64,000 bases of DNA from Varroa destructor. Taxonomy: Eukaryota; Arthropoda; Arachnida; Mesostigmata; Varroidae. The position numbers were made by a program, and so were the translations under genes. Below the pieces are notes generated by a model that was not told the DNA's origin, ran no database searches, and worked only from the letters and a program-made list of their open reading frames with translations. The DNA lies in contig NW_019211454.1 of the NCBI RefSeq assembly GCF_002443255.2, positions 38,249,719 through 38,313,718 on the forward strand, given 5' to 3'. Within the stretch, counting starts at the first letter, position 1. Each line of letters starts with the position of its first letter. Below are positions 1 through 12,340 of the stretch, in pieces.

Positions 1-781
1 ACCGCGCGCGATCACTACCTTTGTGCTATGCTATCTATAATACACGCAGAATAGTAAAGGGACTTTCTATTTTTACGCGCTGATGACCGGCTGGCGACCA
101 TATCAGCTGTCCAGTTGAAGCTTCATCGTCGCTCGAATACTGTACTGATAGCGCCATGTCTTCGGTAATTTCCTCTGTAGTTCAGCGCTTAAAGTCGAAC
201 TCAAATAAACCCACAGTATATATAGCCCACAATATTAAATACATAGTAGTCAGCAATGAATGATTTAACAGTCCTCCGATGTGGGTCGAACCGCCTCCGC
301 TTTAACCTCGGATACCGGCCTGACCCAAATCCCGAATCTCTCGTAACGATAGTAGCACTGCTGTCAGCTCCAGCCTGACCATAGCTCTTTGGCGGTTGAT
401 TATAAACTGCGTTCTCTGTCCTGTGAAGTTTTTGTGATCGCGACCCACAAAGCGGTAACGACGACGAACGAACCTCTATCACTAACCAGCCAGAGGTCAG
501 GCACATTCTGCAGTATCATTCGAGCAACAGCCGCTAGCGATGCTGACTCGATCGAGGTAGCATATGAGAGAAAAAAGCATTTGTAAATGACGAGTTGCCC
601 GTTTTAATTGGGTAGAACTTTTTTTGTGGCGCTTCCCGCAAAATCGTTCTACAGTAGCACGACTTCAAGGACTCACGAGTGTCTGTGTATAAGGACAAAC
701 TATATATCGGACGCGAAAAGGTTGATCCGAAACCGCAATTGCTGCTATAGCGCTACTACTGTAGCGCGAATCCCGCACTGG

Positions 782-862
<81 letters not shown>
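782..862. repeat. (TA)n microsatellite
   Basis: About 80 bases of alternating TA with one CA interruption near the middle. TA is self-complementary, so the array can fold on itself and is prone to assembly length errors. Confidence 0.95.
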
Positions 863-863
<1 letters not shown>

Positions 864-2523
864 TATGCTGGATGCCATTTGAATGATGTATGAATTCAGT
901 TAGGTTCATAGCATAGCTTGTCTTCTGTGTTCTTGCATAGTTCGTTCCGGGGGTCCGATGGACGTCCTGCTGCCTTATGGACGACGGGCCTCCTTTGACC
1001 GGACGAGCAACAATAATGACCGGGGTGAGCAAGTCTGGGCGGCTCTGTGCTCCGACACGCGACAGAACCATGTACGGCTTAGCACCGCCACCACTGGTGA
1101 TTATGGTGCTGCGCTCGAATTAAGCATCCAGCCCTACTCTAGCAGCGATGGGCAGACGACAGACAAACGAACTAACAGAATGATGTCGCCTGACCGAATG
1201 GGTTGTGGCAGATTCCCTCCCTGTTCTACTCGGGCCAAATGGCGTCTGGGGGTCATCGGGTCGGCCACCAGCCACAACTCCAGATCAATAGAACCAGTCC
1301 CTTCATCGGCAAACCGAGATCTGCAGAACTGTGGAACACCGGCTAGACGAATAGCTGGACTTCGCCAGACAGTCCCATCGAACCATCGTTATTTGATCGG
1401 TTGTCTAGGAGTACGCCGTGCTCAGTCTCATTGTTTCTGCCTTCTTTTGTCATTGTAATGCGCCACGATCGCAATCATGATGACTAGGACGATGGTCGGC
1501 CAACGAGAGAAATCTCTGCCAACATATAACGATGCAGCCATACCATGTATAATAACAATAACCCAGCCTCATTCTTTGTGATAGTAAGGCTAGTTTAATA
1601 AAAAGCGAACGCCTTACAGTCATGTTATGTTTTCTCAATATTGCATCTACATAGATAATGGCTAGACGATTGCTAAGGTCCGAAAGTATTTGAATCGTTG
1701 GCAGCAAAGAAGTTAAGCAATGCAATGTAAAATGAGAACGCGAAAAGTATGTGTATCCACCTTCTTCTCTAAATGGTTCGATCTCTCATCGTCGTCGTTC
1801 ACTGCCGCTGTTCACCCCGTACACAGCATCATCATAATTATCATGAAAACCGCCATCGTCAGCGTAGTCTTAGGTCGATGCTCAAGATGAAGACTGTTGC
1901 TGCTGCTGCAGCAGAAAAGTTCCTACCAAAGCAGCGCGGCGCGTGCGACAAGAGTGCTTCACGGCATACAAGCACACACGCGGCGAGGGGCCTTTGCTCG
2001 CATAGCTCGTGAGGCATCTCGCTCTTTCCTTCTTCAACTTTTGGACTTGTTGTCCTTCTGCTGTTATTGCTGCTGCTACTGCTGACCGGCATCGACTTTT
2101 CGACTACTTTAGCGCAATCTCTCATGCTTCTTTTCCTTCTGCTCCTTAACTACTTCGCCTTCCCTGTTGCGTTCGGTTTTTCTTGGCGCCGCTAATTTTC
2201 GATGGCGATGTATTTCGCGGTGGGCAAAAGGCTTTCAGCTCTATAGTAGTAGGGGTAGTAACTCTCTGAGGGTGGGGGACCATGGAGGCGGCATCTCTCG
2301 AATGCCGATAGCACCGCCGCATACCTGATGCCCGGTGGTCCAATGATCCGGAATCGGGGGCGGAGTAGCTTACTGACTGACTCAGTCGACCGCCTGCCGG
2401 ACTAGCCGCGGTCGGTGCCCGTTCTGCTGCCGTTTGCTTCCGGCTGTCTGCTTACTCTTCACTATGTGTATATATGGCAACAACAACAGCACCTGCAACA
2501 GTGCTCTGGCTATGACTACATCC

Positions 2524-2548
2524 AGCTAGCTAGCTAGCTAGCTAGCTA
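2524..2548. repeat. (AGCT)n tetranucleotide run
   Basis: Six copies of AGCT in a row. The unit is its own reverse complement. A longer array of the same unit occurs at 28071. Confidence 0.9.
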
Positions 2549-4678
2549 TCCGTGGTTTATTGCCGCAGGGATCCTTGCCGACTACGATCGCTCTTATTCT
2601 CCGTCACCGGTGCCGCCATTGCCACCGCCGCCCCCGATCGTGGAGTTCTTTTTCTTCGGCAGCATTAGTAACACCGCCAATGGCAGTAGCCCCAGAAGCA
2701 GCCCTCGGTCAAGCAGTGTCATTGCCCTGGGCAGCGGTGTACAGTCTATAACAAATGCGCATCGACAGCAGCGCGACGGTTGCGCCAGTAGATGTTGTCC
2801 TCACATTCACTTTTCGGCTGCTCGTAACTGCTCCATTCGACTTTTGCGGCTCAGCGATGCCAACGGCAGCCACCGTAACCTCACATGTAAAATACGTACG
2901 AACTAACTGCCGCCGCTTTTGGTCAACGCGAAATTCGTGCCCATTTGGCAACCTCTTACAACAGTAATACATACCTAGTCGTTATTCCGCGAGCGTTGCT
3001 TAGATGGAAAAAGGTGCCGGAGCTACTACACGGATTACGTTTGACAACGATACCGCGCCACGTTGTTGTTGCTGCCGTGGTCGAACGGCAAATCTGGAGC
3101 TTGGAGTTCTTGTGTATCTTTCAAACAGAAGAATAACAACGACGGCGGTGACCTTCTTTTTGCTGAAGCATACGTAAAGTTCTTTCTCTTCTTAGACACG
3201 TACGCCTGTACAGAGCTGGATGGACCTGGTTGTCTCAGACGCTGATATCTTCGACAGATACACGACAGCGTAGCAGCAATGAATTCGATGAACAATGCGA
3301 GGAAACGGAAGCGCTTTCGAATCATGTTGCTTGTTGTCCGCTTGTAGGTTCGTTCAGACCGCTGCTGCTTCAAAGGGGGAGGTCGCCTACCGCGCTTCGG
3401 TTCCCTTTTGGGGGACCGTTGCGACAGAATGCATTTGAGCTCAAGGGTGGTAGCCGCGGTCGTCAGCTGGCACATGGAGAGCTGGTCGTCTTCTGTTGGC
3501 ATTGGCAGTGTCATTGTTCTTGATTGTTATTATTATTATTATTATCAGTATATTATAAAAGAGCGATAGCAATGGTTTCGGCAAAGCGTGGCGACTCGTG
3601 CCTGTATGCTTCCCTTTACAACCGCTGCTGCTGCCGCACCACGACCACAACAACAAGAACGAACAACTAAAAACAAAGAAAGTCAGCCAGTCATCAGTCA
3701 GCTCCCGCAGCTTGTTTTATTTTCCATACTAATAGTATATTAGTAGCGGTACGCGAGCCCGAGCGTTCGACAACTGCTACTGGTGATGCTGATCATCTGT
3801 TGGGTTGACATTGCTGTTTAGAAGGGAGGCTGCAGGCCAGTGGCGGACTTAAGGGTCAGCGTCGTAGTCTTTTACATAGGAACGAGGCAATACGAACGAG
3901 CTGGCAGTGCCGCAGTACTAGTTAGGGCGGTAGTAGCCGTAGTACGATAGCACTAGCAGTGCTAATAGAAACTGTGTGCTACATCGTAGCATAACTTGGG
4001 GAAGGCTAGGAGGACGCTGTGGCTGCCAGCTTCAGTTAGGGTACAACAGGGGTGGTAGTGCTATACGCGCTACATTTGTCAGCAACAGAAGGAATAGCAG
4101 CAGCTTGATCTGGACTTAGTTTTGCCTGAGTTTGTTTTTTTCTTTTTCGTTCCGTTTACTGTGCGCTGTTGCTGTGACTAGCGTGAAGTAGAGTGGCAGC
4201 TAGTTCTGCTGCCAGCCGCCAGATGTTGCTGGCGCCGGCTGCGTCGCCGGGCGACACAGGTGCTGTAGCAGGAGAACAAGAGAGAAAGAAAAAGAGGGGG
4301 AAAGCCTGCATCTGCCGGCGCCGTCGCCGAATGAAGCTACTCTCGAGTAGAAAAATGGGCTAGAGTAGAGTGCACTCTAGAGCTTTGAGCGCGTACAAAA
4401 GGGATGCTGAGCGGCTCGCAGTTCAGCTGGAGGCCCCCAAGCTGCTACACTCACATTAAGCACCCTGTTGTACAGTTAAGGCTGGCAGGCGAACGTAGAA
4501 CAGCGCCGTCTTTGCTTCTGATGCCGCGGCTGCTCCAGCGGGCCAGCGCGTGCCGGACACATGCTGTTGTTCGTTCGAACTGCTGTTGCCAGCTCCCTCC
4601 ACATCATATGCATATACACCAATCCACACACACAGACACACACACCCACTACACATCCACCGCACAGACCCAGGCGGT

Positions 4679-4729
4679 ATGAAATTGCTGCTGTTTCTTC
4701 CGCTGCTGCTGACGCTGGCGGTAGCGGGA
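4679..4729 (+). CDS. Candidate signal-peptide exon of the Spitz-like ligand
   Basis: An ATG at 4679 with G at -3 opens a frame reading MKLLLFLPLLLTLAVAG, a textbook secretory signal with an A-V-A signal-peptidase site. The downstream EGF exon needs a phase-1 partner. Within this frame, which stops at 4838, only the GT at 4730 gives phase 1. Joining there would produce LAVAG, then Tyr, then ACSTRSTPKARSS, which aligns with the mature N-terminus of Drosophila Spitz. Against this, the donor (GAT|GTGCTG) is weak, and the leucines come from CTG repeats that are common in this region. A stronger donor (CC|GTAAGT) lies at 4876, but in the wrong phase for this frame. The true first exon may lie elsewhere upstream. 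Confidence 0.3.
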
Positions 4730-5432
4730 TGTGCTGACCTCGATTTTTTGGATTCAACTGACCCGGGACAGCGCCGGCTGCTTTTCGGCTGCGTTTCGAG
4801 GCTACTACTCCCCCACTTCGCTTTTTGCTGCTGCTGCTAGGGCAGCTTAAGTCAGCCACAGCAGTAAGCGCAACCGTAAGTGTCTCTGTCGTTCTATGGC
4901 AGGCTTTGTGTATAAGCAATTGCGAGGAGGCTGCTCCCAGCGAGCGAAAAGCGAACAGAAAGCGGTCGAGTGAGCGAGGCCCGTGATAGCGGAATGCAGA
5001 CGCGGATTTCCGGACTACTACTGCTGCTGCTGTTAGACCCATGACAACTTTCGGCAGCCTTCTGATGATATAGTATTTAAATGAGTTCACGCGGCGATAA
5101 TACGCGTAGATCTTCAGTCGAAATGACAGTGACGATCGCATCCGTAACTCGCGCAATCTACTGTGTGGCGCGCACCTAAATTAGTTACACCGTGTAATAA
5201 TCGTAACCGCAACCGATACGTATGCCTCATCTGAACACCTATACATTAGATAGATACGCGCGTTAATAGACCTTAGGTAGGCCGAGCTAAGGAATCAATA
5301 TCGCGATATCGAGATTGCGTCGTATAACAAACGCTGAATATGGACATAATGATGATCTACGACGACAGCGTGTAAACGAATTTTCTTTTCTTATTTTTGC
5401 CATCTTCCGTGCTTTATTGCGTGTTTCACCAG

Positions 5433-5843
5433 ATGCTTGCTCAACACGATCAACGCCAAAAGCCCGCTCCAGCTACATCAGCCAGCTACAGGCGCAGCAG
5501 CAGGCGCAGCGACCCATTCCGCGACTCGTTCCCCACGCGCCCCAGCAGCCCTCGTCCTACCGGGCACAGCCACCCGCTTCCTCCGTTCCCGTTCAGACAC
5601 CCTTTGCTGCAGTTCCCGCACCTTCCGTACCGACGGTCAGCGACACGGACCTAACGACGCAACGACCCAATGTCACATTCCAAACGTACACCTGTCCAGA
5701 AGCGTACGCCAAGTGGTATTGTCTCAACGGTGCGTCGTGCTTCTCACTCAAGATTGGCGAGTCGATCCTGTACAACTGCGAATGTGCCAGTGGATACGTC
5801 GGCCAACGCTGCGAGTTTAAAGATCTCGATGGTACTTATCTTC
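5433..5843 (+). CDS. spi: Spitz/Keren-type EGFR ligand, EGF-domain exon
   Basis: This exon encodes the ectodomain of a membrane-anchored TGF-alpha-like ligand of the EGF receptor. From its first residue (the Asp split across the splice), 137 residues follow: a start matching the mature Spitz N-terminus (DACSTRSTPKARSS against EACSSRTVPKPRSS), a Gln/Pro-rich linker, an NVT glycosylation sequon at 80-82, and one EGF domain with cysteines at 88, 97, 103, 116, 118 and 127. The spacing C-x8-C-x5-C-x12-C-x1-C-x8-C is identical to Drosophila Spitz, and WYCLN, CEC and GQRCE are shared. The 5' edge is an AG after a pyrimidine-rich tract (ATTTTTGCC through TTTCACCAG). The 3' edge is a perfect GTAAGT at 5844, phase 1. 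The open frame continues upstream without an ATG, so this is an internal exon. Spitz, Keren or a shared ancestor cannot be told apart here. Confidence 0.9.
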
Positions 5844-6141
5844 GTAAGTATCTTGCATTATTATTTGAGTTTCTTGCTTGTTTTTATTACCGAAAGGAAA
5901 AAAATGTGCATGCGTCCTTCTCGATCTTTTGTTTCATCCCACCCCGTACGGCTCCCTATCTGCATTCCCGTAAACTACGTCTTGTGACTGTCCTCTGCAG
6001 GCGTACTCATATGTGTAGCTTAATGTCAGACTAATGAAGGTCGCATGGCATTAGCCAGCTGACCTTTAGCTGGCGATAGCGTCGTTTGTGAGATTGATCT
6101 AAGCAATGGTGCATTTCCGTTGCGTTTTATTGTTGTTACAG
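5844..6141 (+). other. Intron of the Spitz-like gene
   Basis: A 298-base GT-AG intron: donor GTAAGT at 5844, acceptor TTGTTGTTACAG ending at 6141. It splits the Pro codon (C|CT) at the point where the EGF domain passes into the juxtamembrane stalk. Confidence 0.88.
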
Positions 6142-6374
6142 CTCGTCGGGGCGTTCTTATCGAGACGGCCACAGTATCGATCGCCGCTGGGGTGGTGAGC
6201 ATCATGCTCGTCGCGACACTTTGTTGCGTGGTGCTCTATCTGGTTATCGTTCAACGGTGCTTCCAGGTCAAGAAAGGCCAATACATTTATGAGAATTGGA
6301 ATCCTGTCCTCAGGACAAAACAGGCGGTGCCAGTGGCCGTGCTAAGCGCGGATGGTCTCGTTCGCACAGTATAA
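6142..6374 (+). CDS. spi: Spitz/Keren-type EGFR ligand, transmembrane and tail exon
   Basis: This final exon joins in phase to the EGF exon and gives 77 residues and a stop (TAA at 6372-6374). After the splice the chain reads TYLPRRGVLIETATVSIAAG, matching Spitz TYLPKR...ASIASGA. The hydrophobic segment runs from about ATVSIAAG to VVLYLVIV and is followed by basic QRCFQVKKG. Small residues at the luminal top of the helix (SIAAG) resemble the SIASGA element that Drosophila Rhomboid needs to release active Spitz, so the precursor is probably cut there; this is inference from the family. The cytoplasmic tail is only about 38 residues and lacks the Cys-rich block of Drosophila Spitz. The product from Asp-1 is 214 residues. 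Confidence 0.9.
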
Positions 6375-7762
6375 AAGCCAACGGTCTTCAGTAGGATCTT
6401 CAAATTCACAAAATGAACAATTTTACAACGAGGACGACGAAGTGTCGTTGCTGTCGTACACATTAATACATGAACACGAGATTGCTTAACAACGATATTC
6501 TAAACAGGAAACACAAAACGCCAAATACATTAAGACGAAACGCCGCGCACATTTACGCACAGAACATCAACAAATACACACGGATTCAACCTAACCATAA
6601 ACAGAAAGTATACACAGAGAATACAGTTTGAATTCATCCATATTGTTGAGTCTCTGAAGAGCCCCGGCTCACCATTGCTTGCTGTGATACGCCGTCCCCG
6701 CCTAGTCAAGGAGGCTCCGAGGACTGCTTGACGTCGCGTTCAGAGACAAACTTTTGCGCTAAGCGCGAGGCGAGCTCTGCGCGACGTGGCAATTCTTGCC
6801 CCCCGCAAGAGGTCAGGACGGCCCTAGTGCAATTGTTGCTTGGACGAAAACTAACGAAGAAAAATATGAGGAGACGCGCGAGAGAGAGAAACTGCTAAAG
6901 AGCATAATACGAAGAGAGCACGCACCCGGTTTGCCAAATACAAGGTCTCCTACGTTCACGCGGGAAAACCGACATCAGCCGACGGACGTTCAATTTAACG
7001 GACCGAACCCCATTCGTCTATCTACGACGCCACAACACCCTCTCAGCATTTGCCAACAACTAACTGACGTTTCCAATGAACGCAGAATGCATAATAGGTC
7101 GGTGTGGTAGCATGTTTACGCGCGGCGTGGCGACCCGGTCTCCCAACACGACGATCCTCCCGTTCGCCTGGGAAGAAGACAGCACAAAATCTTGAATTCC
7201 TGGAAGAGAATAAACAACGGCGGCCATGGCGGCAGCGAGACGGTGACGAAAAAAGCGAGCTAATTAGTTCGCTGTCTGGCTGCACGTGGCATATCAGTCA
7301 ATGTTCTATTCTACATCGTTGTACCACTGTTACAGCGGCATCCGCGATTGCCGTCGCCATCGCCGTAGCGCCAGCCCTCGATGTGGGTTCGTCGGCCAGA
7401 GCTATCCAACGCTGTCAAACAGCAGTCGAGAGGCGGCCAACGAATGAAAAAACACTTGTTGTACATATATTTAACATTGACTGACTCTCCGAGCGGCTGT
7501 TCGCTGAATAAACGTCGCCAGATCCGTAGCACTCGCAGTTGTAATAGTCTTTGCTGTTGCTACTTGTCGCCGTACCGTGGCGTACGCTACAGTATATATA
7601 CGAAGACCTCTAGCTAGCTATATACACGTATGAGCGTGTGACTGACTGCGTAGACTGTGTGTCGATTATATGAACTACGAAAAAAAGTAGAGAAGACGAC
7701 CGAAGATACTAAATGAACACGATGCGATTTTATAGTTGTGCTTGTACGAATGGCGACAGTGG

Positions 7763-7809
7763 CAGCAACAACAACAACGGCGGCGGCAGCAGCAGCAGCA
7801 GCAGCAGCG
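7763..7809. repeat. CAA/CGG/CAG compound trinucleotide run
   Basis: CAACAACAA passes into CGGCGGCGG and then about seven CAG units. It opens Ser-, Ala- or Leu-rich frames on both strands, which I do not count as genes. Confidence 0.9.
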
Positions 7810-8381
7810 ACAAAACGTGCTTCAAAGCAAAGCCGGATCTTGCGACGTTCGGTGCGGAGGCCGACGATAGACTCCCACAAAATGGAAAAGTGGTCCATCC
7901 AATGTTGTACATATCCTGTATAGAACGAACGAGGGAGCGAGCGGAGGATAAGATCGAAAGACCGCGACAGATTGAGAACAAGACAAGGAGGAGACACAAG
8001 TCGAATAGAAAGTTTGGTGTGATTTGCTAGATGGACAAACGGCACTTTTAGCAGCTTGTTGTGACAACATTAACTGGCTGGCTGGCTGGCTGACTTAGTG
8101 CCTGGGTGGGGACCGTCAGCGCTACATATTAACTGGCACAGCGGCGCGTTTCGCCCCACCTTTGCACGTCCACAGTCATTCGCACTTACATTATGTATGT
8201 CTGTACAAAGGTTAGAAGACGAACAGGAAAAAAGCCAGTGGGAAGAACAGTCGCGTGAGGCATAAAGGTGGCTTTGCGATCGTCGATGGAAGACGATAAC
8301 CGCATCGCGACCCCCAATTCTAATTTCTTAATTGAGTTCCTACATCGTCAGCAAAAGCTATTTTTCACAATATCGTAGCGG

Positions 8382-8394
8382 CGTTGTTGTTGTT

Positions 8395-8425
<31 letters not shown>
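8382..8425. repeat. (GTT)n(GTC)n trinucleotide run
   Basis: About five GTT units run directly into ten GTC units. The opposite strand reads as a poly-Thr frame that lacks other protein-like content. Confidence 0.92.
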
Positions 8426-8780
8426 GTGGTTTTTGTTTTTTACTTTTGTTTGTTGCCAAAAGAAAAAAAGAATAGTAAACATAAAGGAAATTGCCAAGTG
8501 TAGTTGCGACAGGATCTAAGAAGTGCGGAAAAAGTAAGGAGGATTCACTTTGCACAAAAACTATACAACAGCAACGATAGCGCGCTTCATCGCAATAAAC
8601 ATGACCATTTTGTCAAATTATTTTGATCAGTGTCAACTACATCCGATTATGCCAGTATTCTGTTTGTTGAGCTGTTTGTTCCAACATAAATAAGAATACA
8701 ACTCTATCCCCCCTCCCCGGTACCAGATGAATTTCGGTTATGATTTTCTTGTTGATAACAATAATACTACCATATTACTA

Positions 8781-8781
8781 C

Positions 8782-8816
<35 letters not shown>
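8781..8816. repeat. (ATT)n microsatellite
   Basis: Twelve uninterrupted ATT units, only 35 bases from a CTG array; the intervening DNA contains a short inverted repeat (ATATTGTC/GACAATAT). Confidence 0.93.
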
Positions 8817-8851
8817 GGAAATATTGTCATCGACAATATACTTTATTCTTT

Positions 8852-8852
8852 A

Positions 8853-8885
<33 letters not shown>
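8852..8885. repeat. (CTG)11 microsatellite
   Basis: Eleven CTG units in a row. CTG/CAG arrays form slipped hairpins and vary in length. No supported coding frame passes through it. Confidence 0.93.
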
Positions 8886-9022
8886 ACTAAGATGTGCGAC
8901 CTGACGATGCTACCTGAGCTCCTGCTATGTCTTACACGTTGACAAATAAGTAATAAAGTTCTATTTTATTACTAGCGTAGTAGTGACGAAAAAGAGCATT
9001 TATTAAGAAAGATTAAATAGCT

Positions 9023-9086
9023 AGAGAGAGAGAGAGAGAGGGAGAGAATGAGAGAGAGCGAGAGCGAGAGAGAGAGAGAGAGAGAG

Positions 9087-9135
<49 letters not shown>

Positions 9136-9155
9136 GCGAGAGAGGGAGAGAGAGA
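9023..9155. repeat. (GA)n microsatellite
   Basis: About 130 bases of GA with scattered GGGA, GCGA and AAAG interruptions. It is the longest purine-only array in the window and a possible GAGA-factor or triplex-forming tract; the function is not shown. Confidence 0.93.
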
Positions 9156-12100
9156 AAATAATAGGTATTTATTGAATTTTTATGTTTCACCTGAACGGTA
9201 ACAGCAAAAAATAAAACCCAGAACATAAAAATATTACAAGTATGACGTGTTTTCATTGACTGAGCGTTATGCTTATCCACTGCACCAAGGGGCGGGGTCA
9301 CTTGAAAGGATTGCTTCGCATTTATTTACATGAAGGCAACATGACAGATGCTTGAAGCGTTGACCATTCGATTGAAATAGCCACCTATACTATATATTAC
9401 TTGTACCTCTAATCGTTAAAATATAACGCTTGTTCCCCTTGGCCCAAATAGTGCTTGCTGAAAATTGCTACGAAGCGTTCGAGATGCAGCAACCAAACGA
9501 GAGGAAATAGTGTTCTTCTTTTTCTCGAATTAGCTGTGGAAAGCTGCATTTTGTTGAGGTACTGAAGGTTTTATAATGTTCATCCGTTAACGTCCGTTAT
9601 TTCAGGTCACGAGAAAACGATAATGCTAGTTACGAGTTGGCGTCAGTGAGTTTCAAGTTTAGAAAGGCAGGGAGGACGAATGTAACGGGAGATTTTCGAA
9701 GGACGATGGGAATCCAAGAACATAGATGTTTACTACGGCTAGGTTATAGCAGCGGTGGTCGCAGTGGTTACGGCCGATTCTCCTGCGATCCATTCAATTG
9801 TACGTGAAAATCTGCATGGCTACACAGAGTGGTGGGGGCTGTTCGACGATATGGCGAACAGGACGTCCTTTGTTAGACTACAAGTGCCGTAAGAACAGCA
9901 CATTCTCGTCGCATTATCGCCCTCTGGGCTGCTCCTGGTACCCGCAGGTGCTAACATTCGCCCTAGAGGCTCCGTCACCGCTTCGTATAGGGCTATCCTT
10001 GTTATTTTTGTTGCGGCTATAGTTTGCACGTCTTCCAGCCCCAACGCCGAAAAGTAGCAACTATCAAGTACCCTTGGTAGACGTCGCAGACGTTTTTCGA
10101 TAGTTGTGTTGCTACTGTGTAGATGTTGTTGCCGTAGCTACGGCTGACGCTACTAGCTTGCCCTGACTGCCAGTGTCTTAGGTGAGTCTTTGCGTTTGTG
10201 GGCGTGTGTGAATATGTGTGTATGTGAGTACGAGCGCTTTAGACGTGCTTGCTTGTTGTGAGAAGGGCTGTTGTCCGTATGTTTCGCTACAGGTTCCCTG
10301 ACTTGTTCATGCAGATGAGAAAGATTGGTTTTGAGTCTCAGACAAGCATCAACAGCGAGCGCTTTTTGTATTCGGACTGAGCCGCGATGGGACGGCCATT
10401 CTGCAGAGACTCTGCAGAGAGAATTGATAGGTTGTTAGCATAAGATATAATAACATAATAATCAAGCGAGGCCAAGAAAACACTATATTGGCTTACTGGC
10501 TCACTAACAAAAAAAAATCGCAAATAACGGATACTTCTGCTATAACATGAACTTGTGCTGCTGCTGCTATATTCGCGAACAGACACCCAGGATGTTTCAG
10601 ACCAACCACAGAACGAAAGAGCATCCAAAATTGGGAAAAGAACCGTTAGTTGATGCGTAAACAATACAATAGATCACGACGGAGCGATTTTGAACAATAA
10701 GAAAAATTGAAAAAACTATGTTGCAAAGCCGTCATTGTCTACTTTTCAGTCTTAGCTGGCCGCTATGGCTGTACTAAATGAGTTAGCACGAATTTCTTGA
10801 CAGCAATTTAGCCACTGGAGGTCATGGTCAAATATGGAAGTAGGCAACGACATTACGCTTACTGTGACCGGCGTGATAGGACCAGCATTGCGGACATAAC
10901 TTAGCAGCGAATGAATAAAGTTGAAAATGTTTGAATGGACAGAGGCTACAGTTGGATTTCGCGTGCCTCGGTTAACGTATTACGCTTCCACATATCTCTA
11001 AACAATAGCTGATATAATCAGATACAGCAAAATCGTGAGTTTATTTTATGAATTCAACGTTACTGGCCGTTCTCTGTAAGGACGGTACTTCACCTGCGCC
11101 AGCTACGCGGGTTTCTTCCACAGTCTCAGCCACCTGTGATTGACATTCAATGGGGCGATCAATCTCTATGTATCGCACTAGATAATAAGTGCGTTAAGCT
11201 TAAGGTTCAGTACTGCGCTGCTTAGTATATCTTTCTCATGTCGTTGTCGTCGAGGTCGAAACCACTAGCGGTTTTCGTAGCCCGTCACAGCTAGTGGTCG
11301 GACTATTGGCGTGTTTTCCTGTTCTCCTGAAACCAGCCAGGGTCGTGGACGAGGGTCGCCGTTGATCGCGAACGAAGTAGATTCAGGACTGGATCGCGAA
11401 GTAGCTCTCTTTGAGTGTCGAGGGGCCTCGCCATCTGGACTGAACAGGAGACTGAAGCCGCCCGCTCACCCGGGCGTTGAGATCCGTGTACGCTTCAGTG
11501 AAGCGACGGACAAGGTCGGTCCAGCGACAAGGCAACTGTGGCCGTGTGTTCCGTTACAAACGTCAAACGTACTGATTTGAACAGTCCAAGGCACCGAACA
11601 CCAAACGCAAAACCCAGAGCATCAGAACACCACTTGGGACGGCGAACGCAGCCTTCATCGCGGCTAACATCACACCGCCCATGGACATCTCAACGTTGTG
11701 CGGTGAACTGATGACGCTGACGACAACAAGAAATACACTAACCCTGCTTGCTTGCTTGCCAGCTTCATTGCTATTTTACGCCTGTCTGGTATAGGTATTG
11801 TACGTTTAGATCTTCTGTTCAACCCGTGCCAATCCGTAAAAAGTCCTGAAAGTCCGAACGCCTGAAGGCGCCTAACTTGAAATCCGACAACAGAGGGCGG
11901 GCAGGAAGCTCTCACGGATGCAGCAGGTAAACGGCGCTGGTACTACATATAATGCTAACTGTACTTCATGCAACAACGAGTAGGATCGCACTTATTGTCA
12001 GCAAATTATAGGCGGATGATGTACGATACACCGTACGGTGTAGACAGGGTGGGCGTCCAATAGAGGCGGGCATTTTTAACCGGACTACCGCTCGCTGAAG

Positions 12101-12340
12101 ATTAGTCGGATAGACTCGCATTGCAGCAGTGGTTAGCGAACAGAACACAACAAACGAACAAAACATGACCGATCTGGTGAGCAAAAAAAAACAGAGCCGA
12201 GCAGCAGGCAGAAATAGTTAAACTGCTGCTACAGCTGCCCGTCTAACCGATGGTACCGCTAACCGGCTGTTGGTTGCTCGAATCAAAGTGGCAGGGAATC
12301 GCCGATCCGAAAGGATAGCCGCTTGCTACCAACCGAATTC

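Larger units (their letters stand above)
1..4678. other. Upstream non-coding region of the EGF ligand gene
   Basis: No gene is supported here. The stretch is GC-richer than the rest of the window and full of short CAG/CTG/CCG trinucleotide runs, which create spurious Leu-, Ala- and Ser-rich frames on both strands. It holds a (TA)n microsatellite, an (AGCT)n run, a (TTA)n run near 3524-3545, GA-rich DNA at about 4270-4305 and a short CA repeat just before 4650. Its place immediately 5' of the Spitz-like gene makes it the likely promoter and 5' leader region. I could not identify a convincing TATA box plus initiator pair. That it is regulatory is inferred from position only. Confidence 0.4.

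Noticed and set aside
260..300. Minus-strand GGTTCGACCC, like a tRNA B box
   Set aside because: The flanking bases do not form a T stem, and no acceptor stem or anticodon arm can be drawn.
4476..5156. Long minus-strand open frame (226 codons) antisense to the ligand leader
   Set aside because: It is rich in CAG/CTG-derived Ala/Ser and Cys-Val from the CA repeat, has no recognisable domain, and overlaps the leader region of a real gene.
9255..9300. Minus-strand TGGTGCAGTGGATAAGC, like a tRNA/SINE A box
   Set aside because: No B box (GGTTCGA) at the expected distance and no cloverleaf.
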